Assembly: GCF_019966595.1 (NCBI RefSeq)
Contig: NZ_JAINFJ010000001.1
Location: 372,001 to 436,000, forward strand
DNA from: Oricola indica
GTDB taxonomy: Bacteria; Pseudomonadota; Alphaproteobacteria; Rhizobiales; Rhizobiaceae
DNA length: 64,000 bases
Direction: 5' to 3'
In this document: positions 17,453 to 26,044 of the stretch, one piece after another
Position numbering within the stretch: the first letter of the stretch is position 1
How the letters are laid out: every line of letters begins with the position of its first letter
Notes under the pieces: model-generated
What the model was told of the DNA's origin: nothing
The model's input: only the letters and a program-made list of their open reading frames with translations
Database searches by the model: none
Translations under genes and position numbers: made by a program

Positions 17453-17505
17453 GTTGCCTGTCCGGCGCTGGCGTATGACCGGAAATCCGGTGTAGTCTCA
17501 GCGCC

Positions 17506-17979
17506 ATGCCGACCGCCTCCTCCGTCACCAGACATTTCCACGATCCCGCCGACACCATCACGCTGGACGAGACCGCGCGTCATCGCCGGCGCATGAAGAT
17601 GGTCTCCGACAACGGGATCGAATTCCTCCTCGACCTTGCCGAGGCGCGCCTGCTGCGCCATGGCGATGGGCTCCTGCTCGATGACGGCCGGGTAATCGAG
17701 GTCCACGCCGAACCGGAAGCGCTCTACGAAGTGCGCGCAAGCGACGCCCGACACCTGCTGGCGCTCGCCTGGCAGATCGGCAATCGCCACCTCGCCGCCC
17801 AGATCTTCCCCGACCGCATCCTGATTCGCCACGATCACGTGATCCGCGAAATGCTGGAAGGGCTCGGCGCATCGGTCGCAGAAACCAGCGCACCGTTCGA
17901 TCCCGAAGGTGGCGCCTATGGAGGAGCTCACGCCGCCCACGACCATGGCGACGGCCATCATCACCATCATGACCACTGA
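17506..17979 (+). CDS. ureE: UreE, urease nickel chaperone
   Basis: Nickel metallochaperone of 157 residues. The C-terminus is His-rich (HAAHDHGDGHHHHHDH), typical of the Ni-storing forms of UreE. The body includes RRRMKMVSDNGIEFLLDLAEA and the core RHDHVIREMLEGLGASV with its conserved interface His. It delivers nickel to the UreC apoprotein with UreF and UreG. It starts a second urease unit, about 2.3 kb after ureC, followed by the SMR exporter, yrhK, ureF and ureG. Confidence 0.95.
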   Translation: MPTASSVTRHFHDPADTITLDETARHRRRMKMVSDNGIEFLLDLAEARLLRHGDGLLLDDGRVIEVHAEPEALYEVRASDARHLLALAWQIGNRHLAAQIFPDRILIRHDHVIREMLEGLGASVAETSAPFDPEGGAYGGAHAAHDHGDGHHHHHDH

Positions 17980-18011
17980 CCGCCTCCTCGCGGATGATCG
18001 AAAGCTCGCGC

Positions 18012-18359
18012 ATGCCCCCGATTCCGATCTTCAATTACCTGTTGCTCGGCGCGGCGATCGCCGCTGAAGTCGTCGCGACAACCGCGCTTGTGCGCACCGA
18101 GAGTTTCACACGGCTCTGGCCGAGCGTGATCACCATCGTCTTCTACGCCCTGTCTTTCTGGCTCCTGTCCTTTCCAATCCGGGTCATTCCCGCAGGCATC
18201 GTCTACGCGATCTGGTCGGGCGCGGGCATTGTCCTGATCACCCTGGCGGCCTGGCTGGCGCTCGGCCAGAAGCTTGATTTTCCCGCCATCATCGGGCTTT
18301 GCCTGATCATCGCCGGCGTGGTCGTGATCCATATCTTCTCGGGTTCCGTGGAGCACTGA
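18012..18359 (+). CDS. EmrE-like small multidrug resistance exporter
   Basis: A 115-residue SMR protein with four membrane helices. The membrane glutamate that binds both drug and protons is in LGAAIAAEVVATT (E19). Long stretches follow E. coli EmrE closely: FTRLWPSVITIVFYALSFWLL, YAIWSGAGIVLI and DFPAIIGLCLIIAGVV. This makes it the quaternary-cation (Qac) type rather than a guanidinium exporter of the Gdx/SugE type. The start at 18012 is preferred over 17994 by length. It lies 32 bp after ureE. Confidence 0.9.
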   Translation: MPPIPIFNYLLLGAAIAAEVVATTALVRTESFTRLWPSVITIVFYALSFWLLSFPIRVIPAGIVYAIWSGAGIVLITLAAWLALGQKLDFPAIIGLCLIIAGVVVIHIFSGSVEH

Positions 18360-18395
18360 CCTGACCGAGGAAAACCGAGGAACAGGAGACCGCTC

Positions 18396-18677
18396 ATGAA
18401 GATCTTCGCCCCCGAAACACGCCACAATTCAAAGCGCCACGAGAGGCTCTATGCGGCCTATGAACTCGCATTCACGATCATCGAATTTTTGGCCGGCCTG
18501 CTGTTTCTCATCGGCTCCTGGATGTTCTTCTACGCGGCATGGCAAGACCCCGCGATCTGGTGCTTCGTCGTTGGTTCAGCATTTTTCGTCATCGGGCCTT
18601 CGCTGAAGCTGGCACGCGAACTGCACTATGCGATGATCGGAGATCTGGCCGACCTCGCCAAGAGAGTCGAGCAGTGA
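18396..18677 (+). CDS. YrhK-family membrane protein
   Basis: A 93-residue protein with the YrhK-like domain: two hydrophobic segments (FTIIEFLAGLLFLIGSWMFF and CFVVGSAFFVIGPSLKLA) after a polar N-terminus with RHERLYAAYE. Function is unknown. The GTG start of ureF overlaps its stop (GTGA), so it is translationally coupled to ureF. A GAACAGGAGA leader gives a ribosome site. YrhK proteins also occur next to other small membrane proteins in Alphaproteobacteria; no link to nickel is established. Confidence 0.78.
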   Translation: MKIFAPETRHNSKRHERLYAAYELAFTIIEFLAGLLFLIGSWMFFYAAWQDPAIWCFVVGSAFFVIGPSLKLARELHYAMIGDLADLAKRVEQ

Positions 18678-19336
18678 CCGGCGCGCCAGCCCACCTGCTA
18701 CGCCTGATGTCGTGGCTCTCCCCGGTTTTCCCGACCGGCGCTTATGCCTACTCCGCCGCACTCGAACAGGCCGTCGCCGAAGGCAATGTCACCGACGCGC
18801 AGTCGCTGCAAAATTGGCTAACGGCGTTGCTCGACGCCGGGCCGCAATGGAACGATGCGGTTTTCTTCGCGGCAGCGTGGCGCGCCGCACGCGACGAGGC
18901 GACAATAGCCGAGACCGCCGCCCTCGCCCGTGCCATGACCGGATCGGCGGAACGCCACCGCGAGACGATCGACCAGGGAACGGGCTTCCTAGAAGCCGCC
19001 GCCAACTGGTTTGAAGAAGATGAATTGCCGCCGCGCGGAACGCCGCTTTGCGTCGCAGTCGGCGTCGCCTGCGGCCGGGACGGGATCGCGTTGGGCGACG
19101 CGACGCAGGCCTTCCTGCACGCCTTCGTCGCCAACCAGTTGCAGGTCGCGATCCGCTTGTCCGTCACCGGCCAGCGCGGCGCGGCGAAGCTGCTGGCGGA
19201 GCTGGAGCCGGTCATCGCGCGAGTCGCAAAGCGTGCCGCATCGTCAACGCTGGACGATCTTGGCAGCAGCACGGTTTTGGCAGACATTGCGGCCATGAAA
19301 CACGAAACACTTTCATCAAGGCTGTTCCTGTCATGA
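18674..19336 (+). CDS. ureF: UreF, urease accessory protein
   Basis: Accessory protein of 220 residues that gates the UreG GTPase in the UreDFG complex. Recognisable blocks are [20 protein letters not shown] near the N-terminus, [40 protein letters not shown] and the C-terminal [20 protein letters not shown]. The GTG start overlaps the yrhK stop and the TGA stop overlaps the ureG ATG, so yrhK, ureF and ureG form a coupled series. Its usual partner UreD is missing from this cluster. Confidence 0.95.
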   Translation: MTGAPAHLLRLMSWLSPVFPTGAYAYSAALEQAVAEGNVTDAQSLQNWLTALLDAGPQWNDAVFFAAAWRAARDEATIAETAALARAMTGSAERHRETIDQGTGFLEAAANWFEEDELPPRGTPLCVAVGVACGRDGIALGDATQAFLHAFVANQLQVAIRLSVTGQRGAAKLLAELEPVIARVAKRAASSTLDDLGSSTVLADIAAMKHETLSSRLFLS

Positions 19337-19947
19337 CCACCTCCCCCAACGGCCCGTTGCGCGTCGGCATCGGCGGCCCCGTCGGTTCCGGCAAGACGAC
19401 GCTGACCGCCGAACTCTGCAAGGCCATGCGCGACACCTATTCCGTGGGCGTCGTCACCAACGATATCTACACGGCGGAAGACGCCGAGGCCCTGACCCGC
19501 ATGCAGGCTCTGCCGGCCGAGCGGATCGAAGGCGTGGAGACCGGCGGCTGCCCGCACACGGCGATCCGCGAGGACGCCTCGATCAATCTGCGCGCCATCG
19601 AAAGGCTGCGCGAGCGCGTGCCCGACCTCGACATCGTCTTCATCGAATCCGGCGGCGACAATCTCGCCGCAACCTTCTCTCCGGATCTGGCCGACCTGTC
19701 GCTCTACGTGATTTCCGTATGCCAGGGCGACGACATTCCGCGAAAGGGCGGTCCCGCGATCACGCGTTCCGATCTGCTGATCATCAACAAGGCCGATCTT
19801 GCGCCCTATGTCGGCGCCGACCTGGAGCGGATGCGACGCGACGCAGAGGCTGGCCGCGCCGACAAGCCTTTCCTGTTCACCGATCTGAAACACGCAAGCG
19901 GTGTGAGCGAGATCGTCGACTTCGTCACCGCGCAGGGCGGCCTGTGA
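19333..19947 (+). CDS. ureG: UreG, urease GTPase
   Basis: SIMIBI GTPase of 204 residues that drives nickel insertion. The P-loop is [13 protein letters not shown] at about residues 12-24. The Ni-binding CPH motif is in [16 protein letters not shown], the Walker-B-like motif in [11 protein letters not shown], and the guanine-specificity motif in [14 protein letters not shown]. The ATG overlaps the ureF stop and the stop overlaps the GTG of the marR-like gene. Confidence 0.97.
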   Translation: MTTSPNGPLRVGIGGPVGSGKTTLTAELCKAMRDTYSVGVVTNDIYTAEDAEALTRMQALPAERIEGVETGGCPHTAIREDASINLRAIERLRERVPDLDIVFIESGGDNLAATFSPDLADLSLYVISVCQGDDIPRKGGPAITRSDLLIINKADLAPYVGADLERMRRDAEAGRADKPFLFTDLKHASGVSEIVDFVTAQGGL

Positions 19948-20381
19948 CGTTCGATCTCGATAACTTTCTCGCCTACCGGCTCGATCGCCTTTCGGATGCG
20001 GTCAGCCGGCATTTCCAGCCGGTCTATCGCGACCAGCACGGCATGACCCGCCCGGAATGGCAGGTTCTCGCGCATCTGGGAGAAGCGGAAACGCTGACGG
20101 CTCGCGAGATCGTGCGCCGAACAGGGTTGCACAAAACCAAGGTCTCGCGCGCCGTCACGGCGCTTGAAAGCCGCCGCTGGCTGGAGCGCGACCGGGATGA
20201 CGCCGACCGCAGGATCGAGCATCTGACGCTCACCCGGACCGGCCGAAAAGGCTATGAAGCGCTGACCGCATTATTGAAAGCGCGCGAGGATGAATTGCTG
20301 GCACGGCTCGACAGCGGCGAACTCGAGACGGTCAATGCGGCTTTGCGGATCCTGGACCGGATGGCAAGGCCGAAGCGCTGA
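19944..20381 (+). CDS. MarR-family transcriptional regulator
   Basis: A winged-helix regulator of 145 residues. The DNA-binding region is [19 protein letters not shown] followed by a wing with [19 protein letters not shown]. It starts with GTG overlapping the ureG stop, so it is the last gene of the ureE-yrhK-ureF-ureG transcript. The ligand and targets are unknown. Candidates are the urease cluster itself or the SMR exporter, because MarR repressors often control adjacent exporters. It ends 3 bp from the convergent glpK stop. Confidence 0.85.
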   Translation: MTFDLDNFLAYRLDRLSDAVSRHFQPVYRDQHGMTRPEWQVLAHLGEAETLTAREIVRRTGLHKTKVSRAVTALESRRWLERDRDDADRRIEHLTLTRTGRKGYEALTALLKAREDELLARLDSGELETVNAALRILDRMARPKR

Positions 20382-20384
20382 ACG

Positions 20385-21881
20385 TCACCGGGACGACAAG
20401 GTCCGTCCCACCGCGTCCTTCCAGCCGGCATATTTCCGTGACCGTTCGTCTTTGGCCATCTTCGGCGCGAACTGGCGCTCCAGCGCCCAGCTCTCGGCGA
20501 ATTCGGCGCGATCCGGCCAGACACCGGCATATGAGCCGGCGAGCCAGGCCGCTCCCAGCGCCGTTGTCTCAAGCACCTTCGGCCGGTCGACCGGCGCGTC
20601 GAGAATGTCGGCGAGGCACTGCATCGTCCAATCGGAGACGACCATGCCGCCATCGACGCGCAACGTCGTCGAGGCATGGTCCGGCGCATCCCAGTCGTCA
20701 TGCATCGCCTCAAGCAGATCGCGCGTCTGGTAGCAAACCGCCTCCAGCGTCGCCTTGGCGATCTCGTTCGGGCCGGTGCCGCGCGTGAGGCCGAACAGCG
20801 CGCCGCGCGCATTGGCGTCCCAGTGCGGCGCACCCAGTCCGACGAAGGCCGGCACTAGATAAACGTCCTGCTCGGGGTCGGCCTTCTCCGCCATCGCGCC
20901 GCTTTCGGCCGCGCTTTCGATGATACCGAGCCCGTCGCGCAGCCATTGCACCGAGGCGCCCGCCATGAAGATCGAGCCTTCCAGCGCATAGGTCGTCTCG
21001 CCGTTCAGGCGATAGGCGATGGTGGTGAGCATACGGTTCTTCGAGGCGACGCGATCGGTGCCGGTGTTGAGCAGAGCGAAGCAGCCGGTCCCATAGGTCG
21101 ACTTGAACATACCCGGCTCGAAACAGGCCTGGCCAATGGTCGCCGCCTGCTGGTCGCCCGCCACACCATAAACCGGGATCTCCGCACCGAGAATGTCGGC
21201 CGTCGCGGTTCCGAAATCGGCAGCGCAATCGAGCACCTCGGGCAGGATCGCGCGGGGAATGCGCAGGATGGACAGCAGTTCTTCGTCCCAATTCTCTTCA
21301 TCGATATTAAAGATCAGCGTGCGCGCCGCGTTCGTCGCGTCCGTGACATGGCGCGCGCCGCCGGTCAGCCGCCAGATCAGAAAGGTATCGATGGTGCCGA
21401 ACGCGATTTCGCCGGCCTCGGCGCGTGCCCTGAGCCCGTCGACATTGTCGAGCAGCCAGGCGATCTTGGTGCCGGAGAAATACGGATCGAGCAGCAGCCC
21501 GGTTTTCGCCGTGAACTCGGCCTCGTGGCCCTTCGCCTTCAGATCGTCGCAGAAGTCGGCGGTGCGCCGGTCCTGCCAGACGATGGCGCGATGGACGGGT
21601 TCGCCGGTCGCCCTGTCCCAGAGCGCCACTGTCTCGCGCTGATTTGTGATGCCGATAGCAGCGATGTCGGACGCCGCGATGCCCGCATCGGCGATCGCCG
21701 CGCGGCAGGTCGCGGCCACGCTTTGCCAGATGTCCTCCAACTCGTGTTCCACCCAGCCGGACTTCGGAAAGTGCTGCGGGAATTCCTTCTGGCCAACGCC
21801 CGCGATCTTCTGATCGCCGTCGAAGATGATCGCGCGCGACGATGTCGTGCCCTGATCGATGGCCAGAATGTAGCCGCCCAT
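20385..21881 (-). CDS. glpK: GlpK, glycerol kinase
   Basis: FGGY kinase of 498 residues that traps glycerol as glycerol 3-phosphate. Signature stretches are [19 protein letters not shown] (phosphate-1), [40 protein letters not shown], and IVWQDRRT, with the C-terminal adenosine region [16 protein letters not shown]. The length is normal. It lies 60 bp downstream of an aquaporin gene in the same direction, which suggests a glycerol uptake unit. Confidence 0.96.
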   Translation of the reverse strand: MGGYILAIDQGTTSSRAIIFDGDQKIAGVGQKEFPQHFPKSGWVEHELEDIWQSVAATCRAAIADAGIAASDIAAIGITNQRETVALWDRATGEPVHRAIVWQDRRTADFCDDLKAKGHEAEFTAKTGLLLDPYFSGTKIAWLLDNVDGLRARAEAGEIAFGTIDTFLIWRLTGGARHVTDATNAARTLIFNIDEENWDEELLSILRIPRAILPEVLDCAADFGTATADILGAEIPVYGVAGDQQAATIGQACFEPGMFKSTYGTGCFALLNTGTDRVASKNRMLTTIAYRLNGETTYALEGSIFMAGASVQWLRDGLGIIESAAESGAMAEKADPEQDVYLVPAFVGLGAPHWDANARGALFGLTRGTGPNEIAKATLEAVCYQTRDLLEAMHDDWDAPDHASTTLRVDGGMVVSDWTMQCLADILDAPVDRPKVLETTALGAAWLAGSYAGVWPDRAEFAESWALERQFAPKMAKDERSRKYAGWKDAVGRTLSSR

Positions 21882-21941
21882 GTTCCGATTCCTCCCGTCC
21901 GTGAATGGTGCGGGAATTCCAATCAGATAGCCGGCATGACT

Positions 21942-22619
21942 TCAACCCGCTTCGGGCGCTTTCCCGTCGCTGGACAGCAGCCAGCGGCAAATCGCGAAGG
22001 CCGCCGCCGCACCGATGAACTGCATGACGATGAAGAGAGGCATGTCGGCCGGGCGGATGCCGGCGAATGTGTCTGAAAAGGCCCGCGCGACGGTCACCGC
22101 AGGGTTGGCGAAGGATGTCGAGGCGGTGAACCAGTAGGCCGCCGTGATATAGAGCCCGACCGCCATCGGGACCGATTTCGGGCTGGCCTTCAGCGTCGCG
22201 AATATCGTGAAGACAAGGCCGAAAGTGGCGATGAATTCCGCAAACCACTGCGCCCCACCAGTGCGCATCTTGGTTGACGCCTGGAAGACGATTTCGCCGA
22301 ACATCAGATGCGCCGCCCACACGCCGGTGAGCCCGCCCGCCACCTGCATGGCGATATAGAGCAAGCTGTCGCGCGCCGCGATCTCGCGGCGCAGCCAGAA
22401 GGCGAAGGTCACCGCCGGGTTGAAATGCGCGCCGGAAATCGGCCCGAGCATCGTGATCAGGACAACGAGGATCGCGCCCGTCGGGATCGTGTTGCCGAGA
22501 AGCGCGATGGCGACGTTTCCGCCAGCCAGCCGCTCGGCCATGATTCCTGATCCGACAACCGTCGCCAGAAGAAAGGCGGTGCCGATGAATTCGGCAGCGA
22601 GTTTGCGCGAAGCGTCCAT
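21942..22619 (-). CDS. Aquaporin / aquaglyceroporin (MIP family, AqpS-like)
   Basis: A six-helix MIP channel of 225 residues. The two NPA boxes are in GAHFNPAVTFAFWL and SFANPAVTVARAF. The second box reads NPAVT rather than the NPARS of AqpZ or the NPARD of GlpF. This type is typical of the AqpS proteins encoded in rhizobial arsenic operons, which pass arsenite. Here the next gene is glycerol kinase, so glycerol transport is equally possible. An inverted repeat of ArsR-operator type lies directly upstream. Confidence 0.86.
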   Translation of the reverse strand: MDASRKLAAEFIGTAFLLATVVGSGIMAERLAGGNVAIALLGNTIPTGAILVVLITMLGPISGAHFNPAVTFAFWLRREIAARDSLLYIAMQVAGGLTGVWAAHLMFGEIVFQASTKMRTGGAQWFAEFIATFGLVFTIFATLKASPKSVPMAVGLYITAAYWFTASTSFANPAVTVARAFSDTFAGIRPADMPLFIVMQFIGAAAAFAICRWLLSSDGKAPEAG

Positions 22620-22632
22620 GGCGGCCCGTCCA

Positions 22633-22664
22633 ATATATCAATAATTCTTGAATTATCGATGTAT
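22633..22664. promoter_or_regulatory. ArsR-like inverted repeat upstream of the aquaporin gene
   Basis: Two 15-bp arms around a TT centre match at 13 of 15 positions; the core ATAATTC-TT-GAATTAT (22641-22656) is perfect. The AT-rich site begins 14 bp upstream of the aquaporin start, a position suited to repression. ArsR/SmtB-family operators have this length and base composition. No arsR gene lies in the window. Confidence 0.55.
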
Positions 22665-22690
22665 CTGGTGAGCGTCAACACTCCACGCGG

Positions 22691-24262
22691 TCAGCTTTCG
22701 GACTGAACGACGCGGACCTCGATCTCCAGTTCGTATCCGCCGCCCGAAGCCGCCCAGTGATCGCGGATCGCCTGTTGCACCGCGGCCAGGCGTTCCTCCG
22801 GGAGATCGATCGCCTCGCGATGCGCGAAATAGGTCAGCCGAACGACGGAGGGCTCACGCGCAAGAAGCGAGATCAGGCGGGTGATCCCCTCTTCCAGTTC
22901 GGCGTCGGGCACCGCCTCGTTTCGAAGGAAAGCGGCCGCGTTCAGATCGACGCGCACCACCCGCGCCGACGCGACACCGAAAGAAACGGTATTGCTCGAA
23001 CCCGGCTGGAGGCGAAGCGATACCGGATTGGACGTGACTGCGTGATAGCCCTCCTCCAGCGTCGCCTCGTCGAGTTCGAACCGTTCCTCGAGATTTGCGA
23101 GCCGAGACACGGGAAGGCAGGGCGAAGTGAAGCCGCCCTTCAACCCGGTGGTCAGGATACGTCCGCCATCGAGGGCGATCCGCACGCCGGATACTCGCGC
23201 CTCGGTCGGGTCGGCGACGCCGTTCCGGTTCTTGTCCTCGTAGACGAGGAGCGAAATGCCCGCACAGGAGCTTTGCTGGATCTCACCGGTCTTCACCGCG
23301 GCCGTGGAAGGCGGCAGGAGCGGGATCAGCGTTTCCGGGTCGGCGATCTGCGCCGTATTCACCTGATAGCCGCGCAGCGACGCCTCGCGGATTTCACCGA
23401 GATAGCGCAGCGACACGCTGCCCCGCGCCGGAACCTCGAGCGTGCCGAAATCGATCCTCTGCTCGTCCTGAACGATGTCGATCACCTTTCGATCGATGAA
23501 CACGCTACCCGGCACCAGCGCCGTATCTTCCGCCAGCAAGGCGCGCAGCCGCACCGAGAGCGGCCTCGTGCTGCGATTGCTGACCGTGATCGTGTAATCG
23601 ACCTGGTCGCCGACGCTCGCTTCTGTCGTACTCGGCGTATGCGCCAGCGAGATGAGGCGCCGCTCGACGCCCTGTAGCGGCGGAATCTCGACATCCAGCG
23701 CGGTGATGTCCGTTATGGTTCGGCCGTCCACTTTTCCGACCGCCGTCACCGTCGCCGTGATCTCGCTGCCGGCCTCGACATTCGAGCGCTGGAGAAGTTG
23801 ACCGGCGGCAAAACGCCAGGTCTCGCCACGATCCAGAATACCGGGATTTTCGACATCGCCGCCACTGTAGCCAGGCGGATCGGAGGGCGCGAAGGTTTCC
23901 GCCCCCTGTTTCAGTTCCAGCGTCAGCCTGACTCCGGTGAGCCCGACATTGCCGTCATTGCTGACCGCGATGATGAAGCCGATCCTGTCACCCTCCGGCA
24001 AACCCGGCGCGCTGTCCCCGCCGATCGCCGCCTCGACCTCGACATGCATGGATGCGACGCCCGGCTCCACGCTGGTGGAAACCTGCGCACCGCCCGACTG
24101 GACCGACGCGCCGTCATGAACGCCGGACGCCACCGCGCTGTTGATGATGTCGGCAGCCACAGGCCTGGCAATAATGGACATGCACAGGCAGAGCGCGAAC
24201 CCGATCCGAAACGGTCGTTTCGGGCGCTTCCTGTTCTTTTTGATTGAAAGTCGCCGGTTCAC
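22691..24262 (-). CDS. Exported protein with DUF11-type repeats and SdrD-B-like domain
   Basis: A 523-residue exported protein with a basic N-terminus and a hydrophobic segment ending ARPVAADI. Two DUF11-like beta-sandwich repeats are visible (IGFIIAVSNDGNVGLTGVRL and VDYTITVSNRSTRPLSVRL). An SdrD-B-like turn follows (LLVYEDKNRNGVADPTEARV), probably calcium-binding, with paired cysteines around it. The last 70 residues (REAIDLPEERLAAVQQAIRD) look like the helix of an OmpA-type C-terminal domain. The start is GTG. A second protein of similar style is encoded 29 bp upstream. The role is probably surface or envelope structure; function is unknown. Confidence 0.72.
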   Translation of the reverse strand: MNRRLSIKKNRKRPKRPFRIGFALCLCMSIIARPVAADIINSAVASGVHDGASVQSGGAQVSTSVEPGVASMHVEVEAAIGGDSAPGLPEGDRIGFIIAVSNDGNVGLTGVRLTLELKQGAETFAPSDPPGYSGGDVENPGILDRGETWRFAAGQLLQRSNVEAGSEITATVTAVGKVDGRTITDITALDVEIPPLQGVERRLISLAHTPSTTEASVGDQVDYTITVSNRSTRPLSVRLRALLAEDTALVPGSVFIDRKVIDIVQDEQRIDFGTLEVPARGSVSLRYLGEIREASLRGYQVNTAQIADPETLIPLLPPSTAAVKTGEIQQSSCAGISLLVYEDKNRNGVADPTEARVSGVRIALDGGRILTTGLKGGFTSPCLPVSRLANLEERFELDEATLEEGYHAVTSNPVSLRLQPGSSNTVSFGVASARVVRVDLNAAAFLRNEAVPDAELEEGITRLISLLAREPSVVRLTYFAHREAIDLPEERLAAVQQAIRDHWAASGGGYELEIEVRVVQSES

Positions 24263-24291
24263 AGCCGCGCCTGCCGGTCATGCATTGCAGT

Positions 24292-25251
24292 CTATTGAGC
24301 CTCGAATTCCGCCTGCGTCACGGTATGGACGTGGGTGAAGACAACTGCACCGCCCGGCCCCAGATTGTCGTAGACGCCTTGTGTTTCGGGCAAATCGGAA
24401 TTGACCGCCAGCGCATCCTCACTCGCAACCTCGACGGCGAAAGGATCGATGCCGTCGGCCGGCGAACCGGCGGAGGTCAACGTCTTGCCGCTGAGCTTGA
24501 CCGTCACGCCGACATCCGCGACCGCGACGTTTCCGACATTTTCCACCCGGTATTTGTAGGTGATCCTGTCACCCGTTTCGGCGCCCTCGCCTTCGTTGCC
24601 CTCGGCCTTTTCCATGTCGCTCGACGAGCTGATCGCCAGCTTCGGGTTGGCCGCGACGACAATGTTGCCGGGCTCGGCGCGGGCGGAAACGCTCTGCTCA
24701 GCAGACTTGCCCATCGCGCCGCTTCGAACGGAAATGCCGTCGCCCGCCGCTGCGCCATACACATCCGCGCTGGTCAGGGCATAGGTCGTCGTGAAGGTCG
24801 CCGATTCGCCGGTCGCGATATCCGCGCTCGACGGAGAGAAACTGGCCGGTTCGAGCTGGATCGCGTTGCCCGCGATCGTCAGCGTCGCGCCATCGACGAT
24901 CACCGTCTGCACCGGGAAATTGCCTTCGTTGGAGACCGACACGGTCACCGATACGATATCGCCGGCATCCGCGTTTTCGCTGTCGCGTCCCTTGGAGACA
25001 TCGAGATCAATGCTCTGCGACGCCGAGAGCGCCGGTCGCGGCGCTTCGAGATCGGTCGTTTCGGTCACTGTGTCGGATTCGACCGCCTGGCCGCCGGCAG
25101 TTCCGCCTGCGGTCACCTCACTCGTCAATTGCGCGGCAGCCGTGCCGGGCAAGGCAATCGCGAGCAGCAGCGATGCGGCAAACGCCGTCGCCAATCCCGT
25201 CGAGGTCTTTTCGGCGTGGCGCGGTGTTTCGCTTCCGTTTGTGCGGCTCAT
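24292..25251 (-). CDS. Exported protein with DUF11-like repeats
   Basis: A 319-residue exported protein. The start at 25251 is chosen over 25281 because a GGGGAGGATT ribosome site precedes it. The signal sequence ends LPGTAAAQL. The mature part is rich in Thr, Ser, Ala and acidic residues and has two beta-sandwich repeats: VSVTVSVSNEGNFPVQTVIV and ITYKYRVENVGNVAVADVGV. There are no cysteines in the repeats. It is the first gene of a two-gene unit with the 523-residue protein. Function is unknown. Confidence 0.7.
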   Translation of the reverse strand: MSRTNGSETPRHAEKTSTGLATAFAASLLLAIALPGTAAAQLTSEVTAGGTAGGQAVESDTVTETTDLEAPRPALSASQSIDLDVSKGRDSENADAGDIVSVTVSVSNEGNFPVQTVIVDGATLTIAGNAIQLEPASFSPSSADIATGESATFTTTYALTSADVYGAAAGDGISVRSGAMGKSAEQSVSARAEPGNIVVAANPKLAISSSSDMEKAEGNEGEGAETGDRITYKYRVENVGNVAVADVGVTVKLSGKTLTSAGSPADGIDPFAVEVASEDALAVNSDLPETQGVYDNLGPGGAVVFTHVHTVTQAEFEAQ

Positions 25252-25429
25252 GGTGGCAATCCTCCCCTCGATTTTGTTCACCCGGCTGGTTCGATGCCCG
25301 GCATGCTCACCGGACCCGCGAACAATAGGGCGAGCGGCTTCGCCATGTCACCCAAAACATGGTGAAACATTATCAATCCTTTGGAGAAGATCGGTAACGC
25401 TCGGTGAAGCGCACAGGCCCGAGGCCGGC

Positions 25430-25891
25430 TCAGGCAGGCGCCAGCGCTTCCTTGCGGCGCTCGAGACCAAGCAGGAAACCGATACCGTCGTTCGGCCGTG
25501 CCAGATCGTCGATCGAATGGCTGGCAAGAACGCCGAAGAATGCGTTCAGCGCCTCGCGCAGCGCCGCCGAAAGCTTGCAGGTCTCGACCAGCGGACAATC
25601 GCTGTCCTCGCGCTCGAAACATTCGGCCATGGAGAAACTGTCCTCCGTCAGGCGAACAACGTCGAGAAGCGTGATGTCGCTGGCTTTGCGCGCCAGTCGG
25701 ATACCGCCATTGCGCCCGCGAACGGTCTCGATCACCCCGCCTTCGGCCAGAGGCTGCAGAATCTTGAACAAAAACGGCTCCGACACGCCATATGCCTTCG
25801 CGATCTCGGCAACGCGGCTCAGTTCTCCGTCCTTCACCGCACAATACATGAGAATGCGGAAGGCGTAGTTGGTCTGTTTCGTCAGGCGCAT
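25430..25891 (-). CDS. rirA: RirA, iron-responsive Rrf2-family regulator
   Basis: A 153-residue Rrf2-family repressor. The N-terminus MRLTKQTNYAFRILMYCA, the winged-helix EIAKAYGVSEPFLFKILQPL and the segment ETVRGRNGGIRLARKA follow rhizobial RirA closely. The three cysteines that hold the Fe-S cluster are at C91, C99 and C105, the same positions as in Rhizobium RirA. RirA represses iron-uptake genes when iron is sufficient. The gene is divergent from an iron-binding protein gene whose promoter has a RirA-type box, and its own upstream region has an ICE-like box. Confidence 0.93.
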   Translation of the reverse strand: MRLTKQTNYAFRILMYCAVKDGELSRVAEIAKAYGVSEPFLFKILQPLAEGGVIETVRGRNGGIRLARKASDITLLDVVRLTEDSFSMAECFEREDSDCPLVETCKLSAALREALNAFFGVLASHSIDDLARPNDGIGFLLGLERRKEALAPA

Positions 25892-25928
25892 GGATCGTCT
25901 CCGTTACGTAACATCATATAGACCCTAG

Positions 25929-25945
25929 TCTGGAACGATTCCAGA
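25929..25945. promoter_or_regulatory. ICE-like (Irr) box upstream of rirA
   Basis: TCTGGAACGATTCCAGA is a perfect inverted repeat with 7-bp arms and a 3-base centre. It matches the Irr control element form (TTTAGAA-N3-TTCTAAA) in length and spacing and at 10 of 14 defined positions. It lies 38-54 bp upstream of the rirA start. Irr repression of rirA is known in Agrobacterium; assignment here is inferred. Confidence 0.6.
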
Positions 25946-25976
25946 TAAACCTCACCTTTCCAGTTAAGTTTTTTTC

Positions 25977-26006
25977 TTGACAGTCTCCGCGCGTTCCAAC
26001 AGATAA
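25977..26006 (+). promoter_or_regulatory. Probable sigma-70 promoter of fbpA-like gene
   Basis: A consensus -35 TTGACA at 25977-25982 is followed after 18 bp by AGATAA (26001-26006), a weak -10. The IRO box begins 3 bp downstream, so it would overlap the transcription start. This is a typical repression geometry. Confidence 0.5.
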
Positions 26007-26009
26007 ACA

Positions 26010-26024
26010 TGACAACGAGTGTCA
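26010..26024. promoter_or_regulatory. IRO-like box (RirA site) upstream of fbpA-like gene
   Basis: TGACAACGAGTGTCA fits the TGA-N9-TCA pattern of iron-responsive operators. With one flanking base on each side it forms a 6-bp inverted repeat (ATGACA / TGTCAT). It ends 20 bp upstream of the start codon, and rirA is the neighbouring divergent gene. Confidence 0.7.
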
Positions 26025-26044
26025 TATAAAAACGGGAGCCCCTC

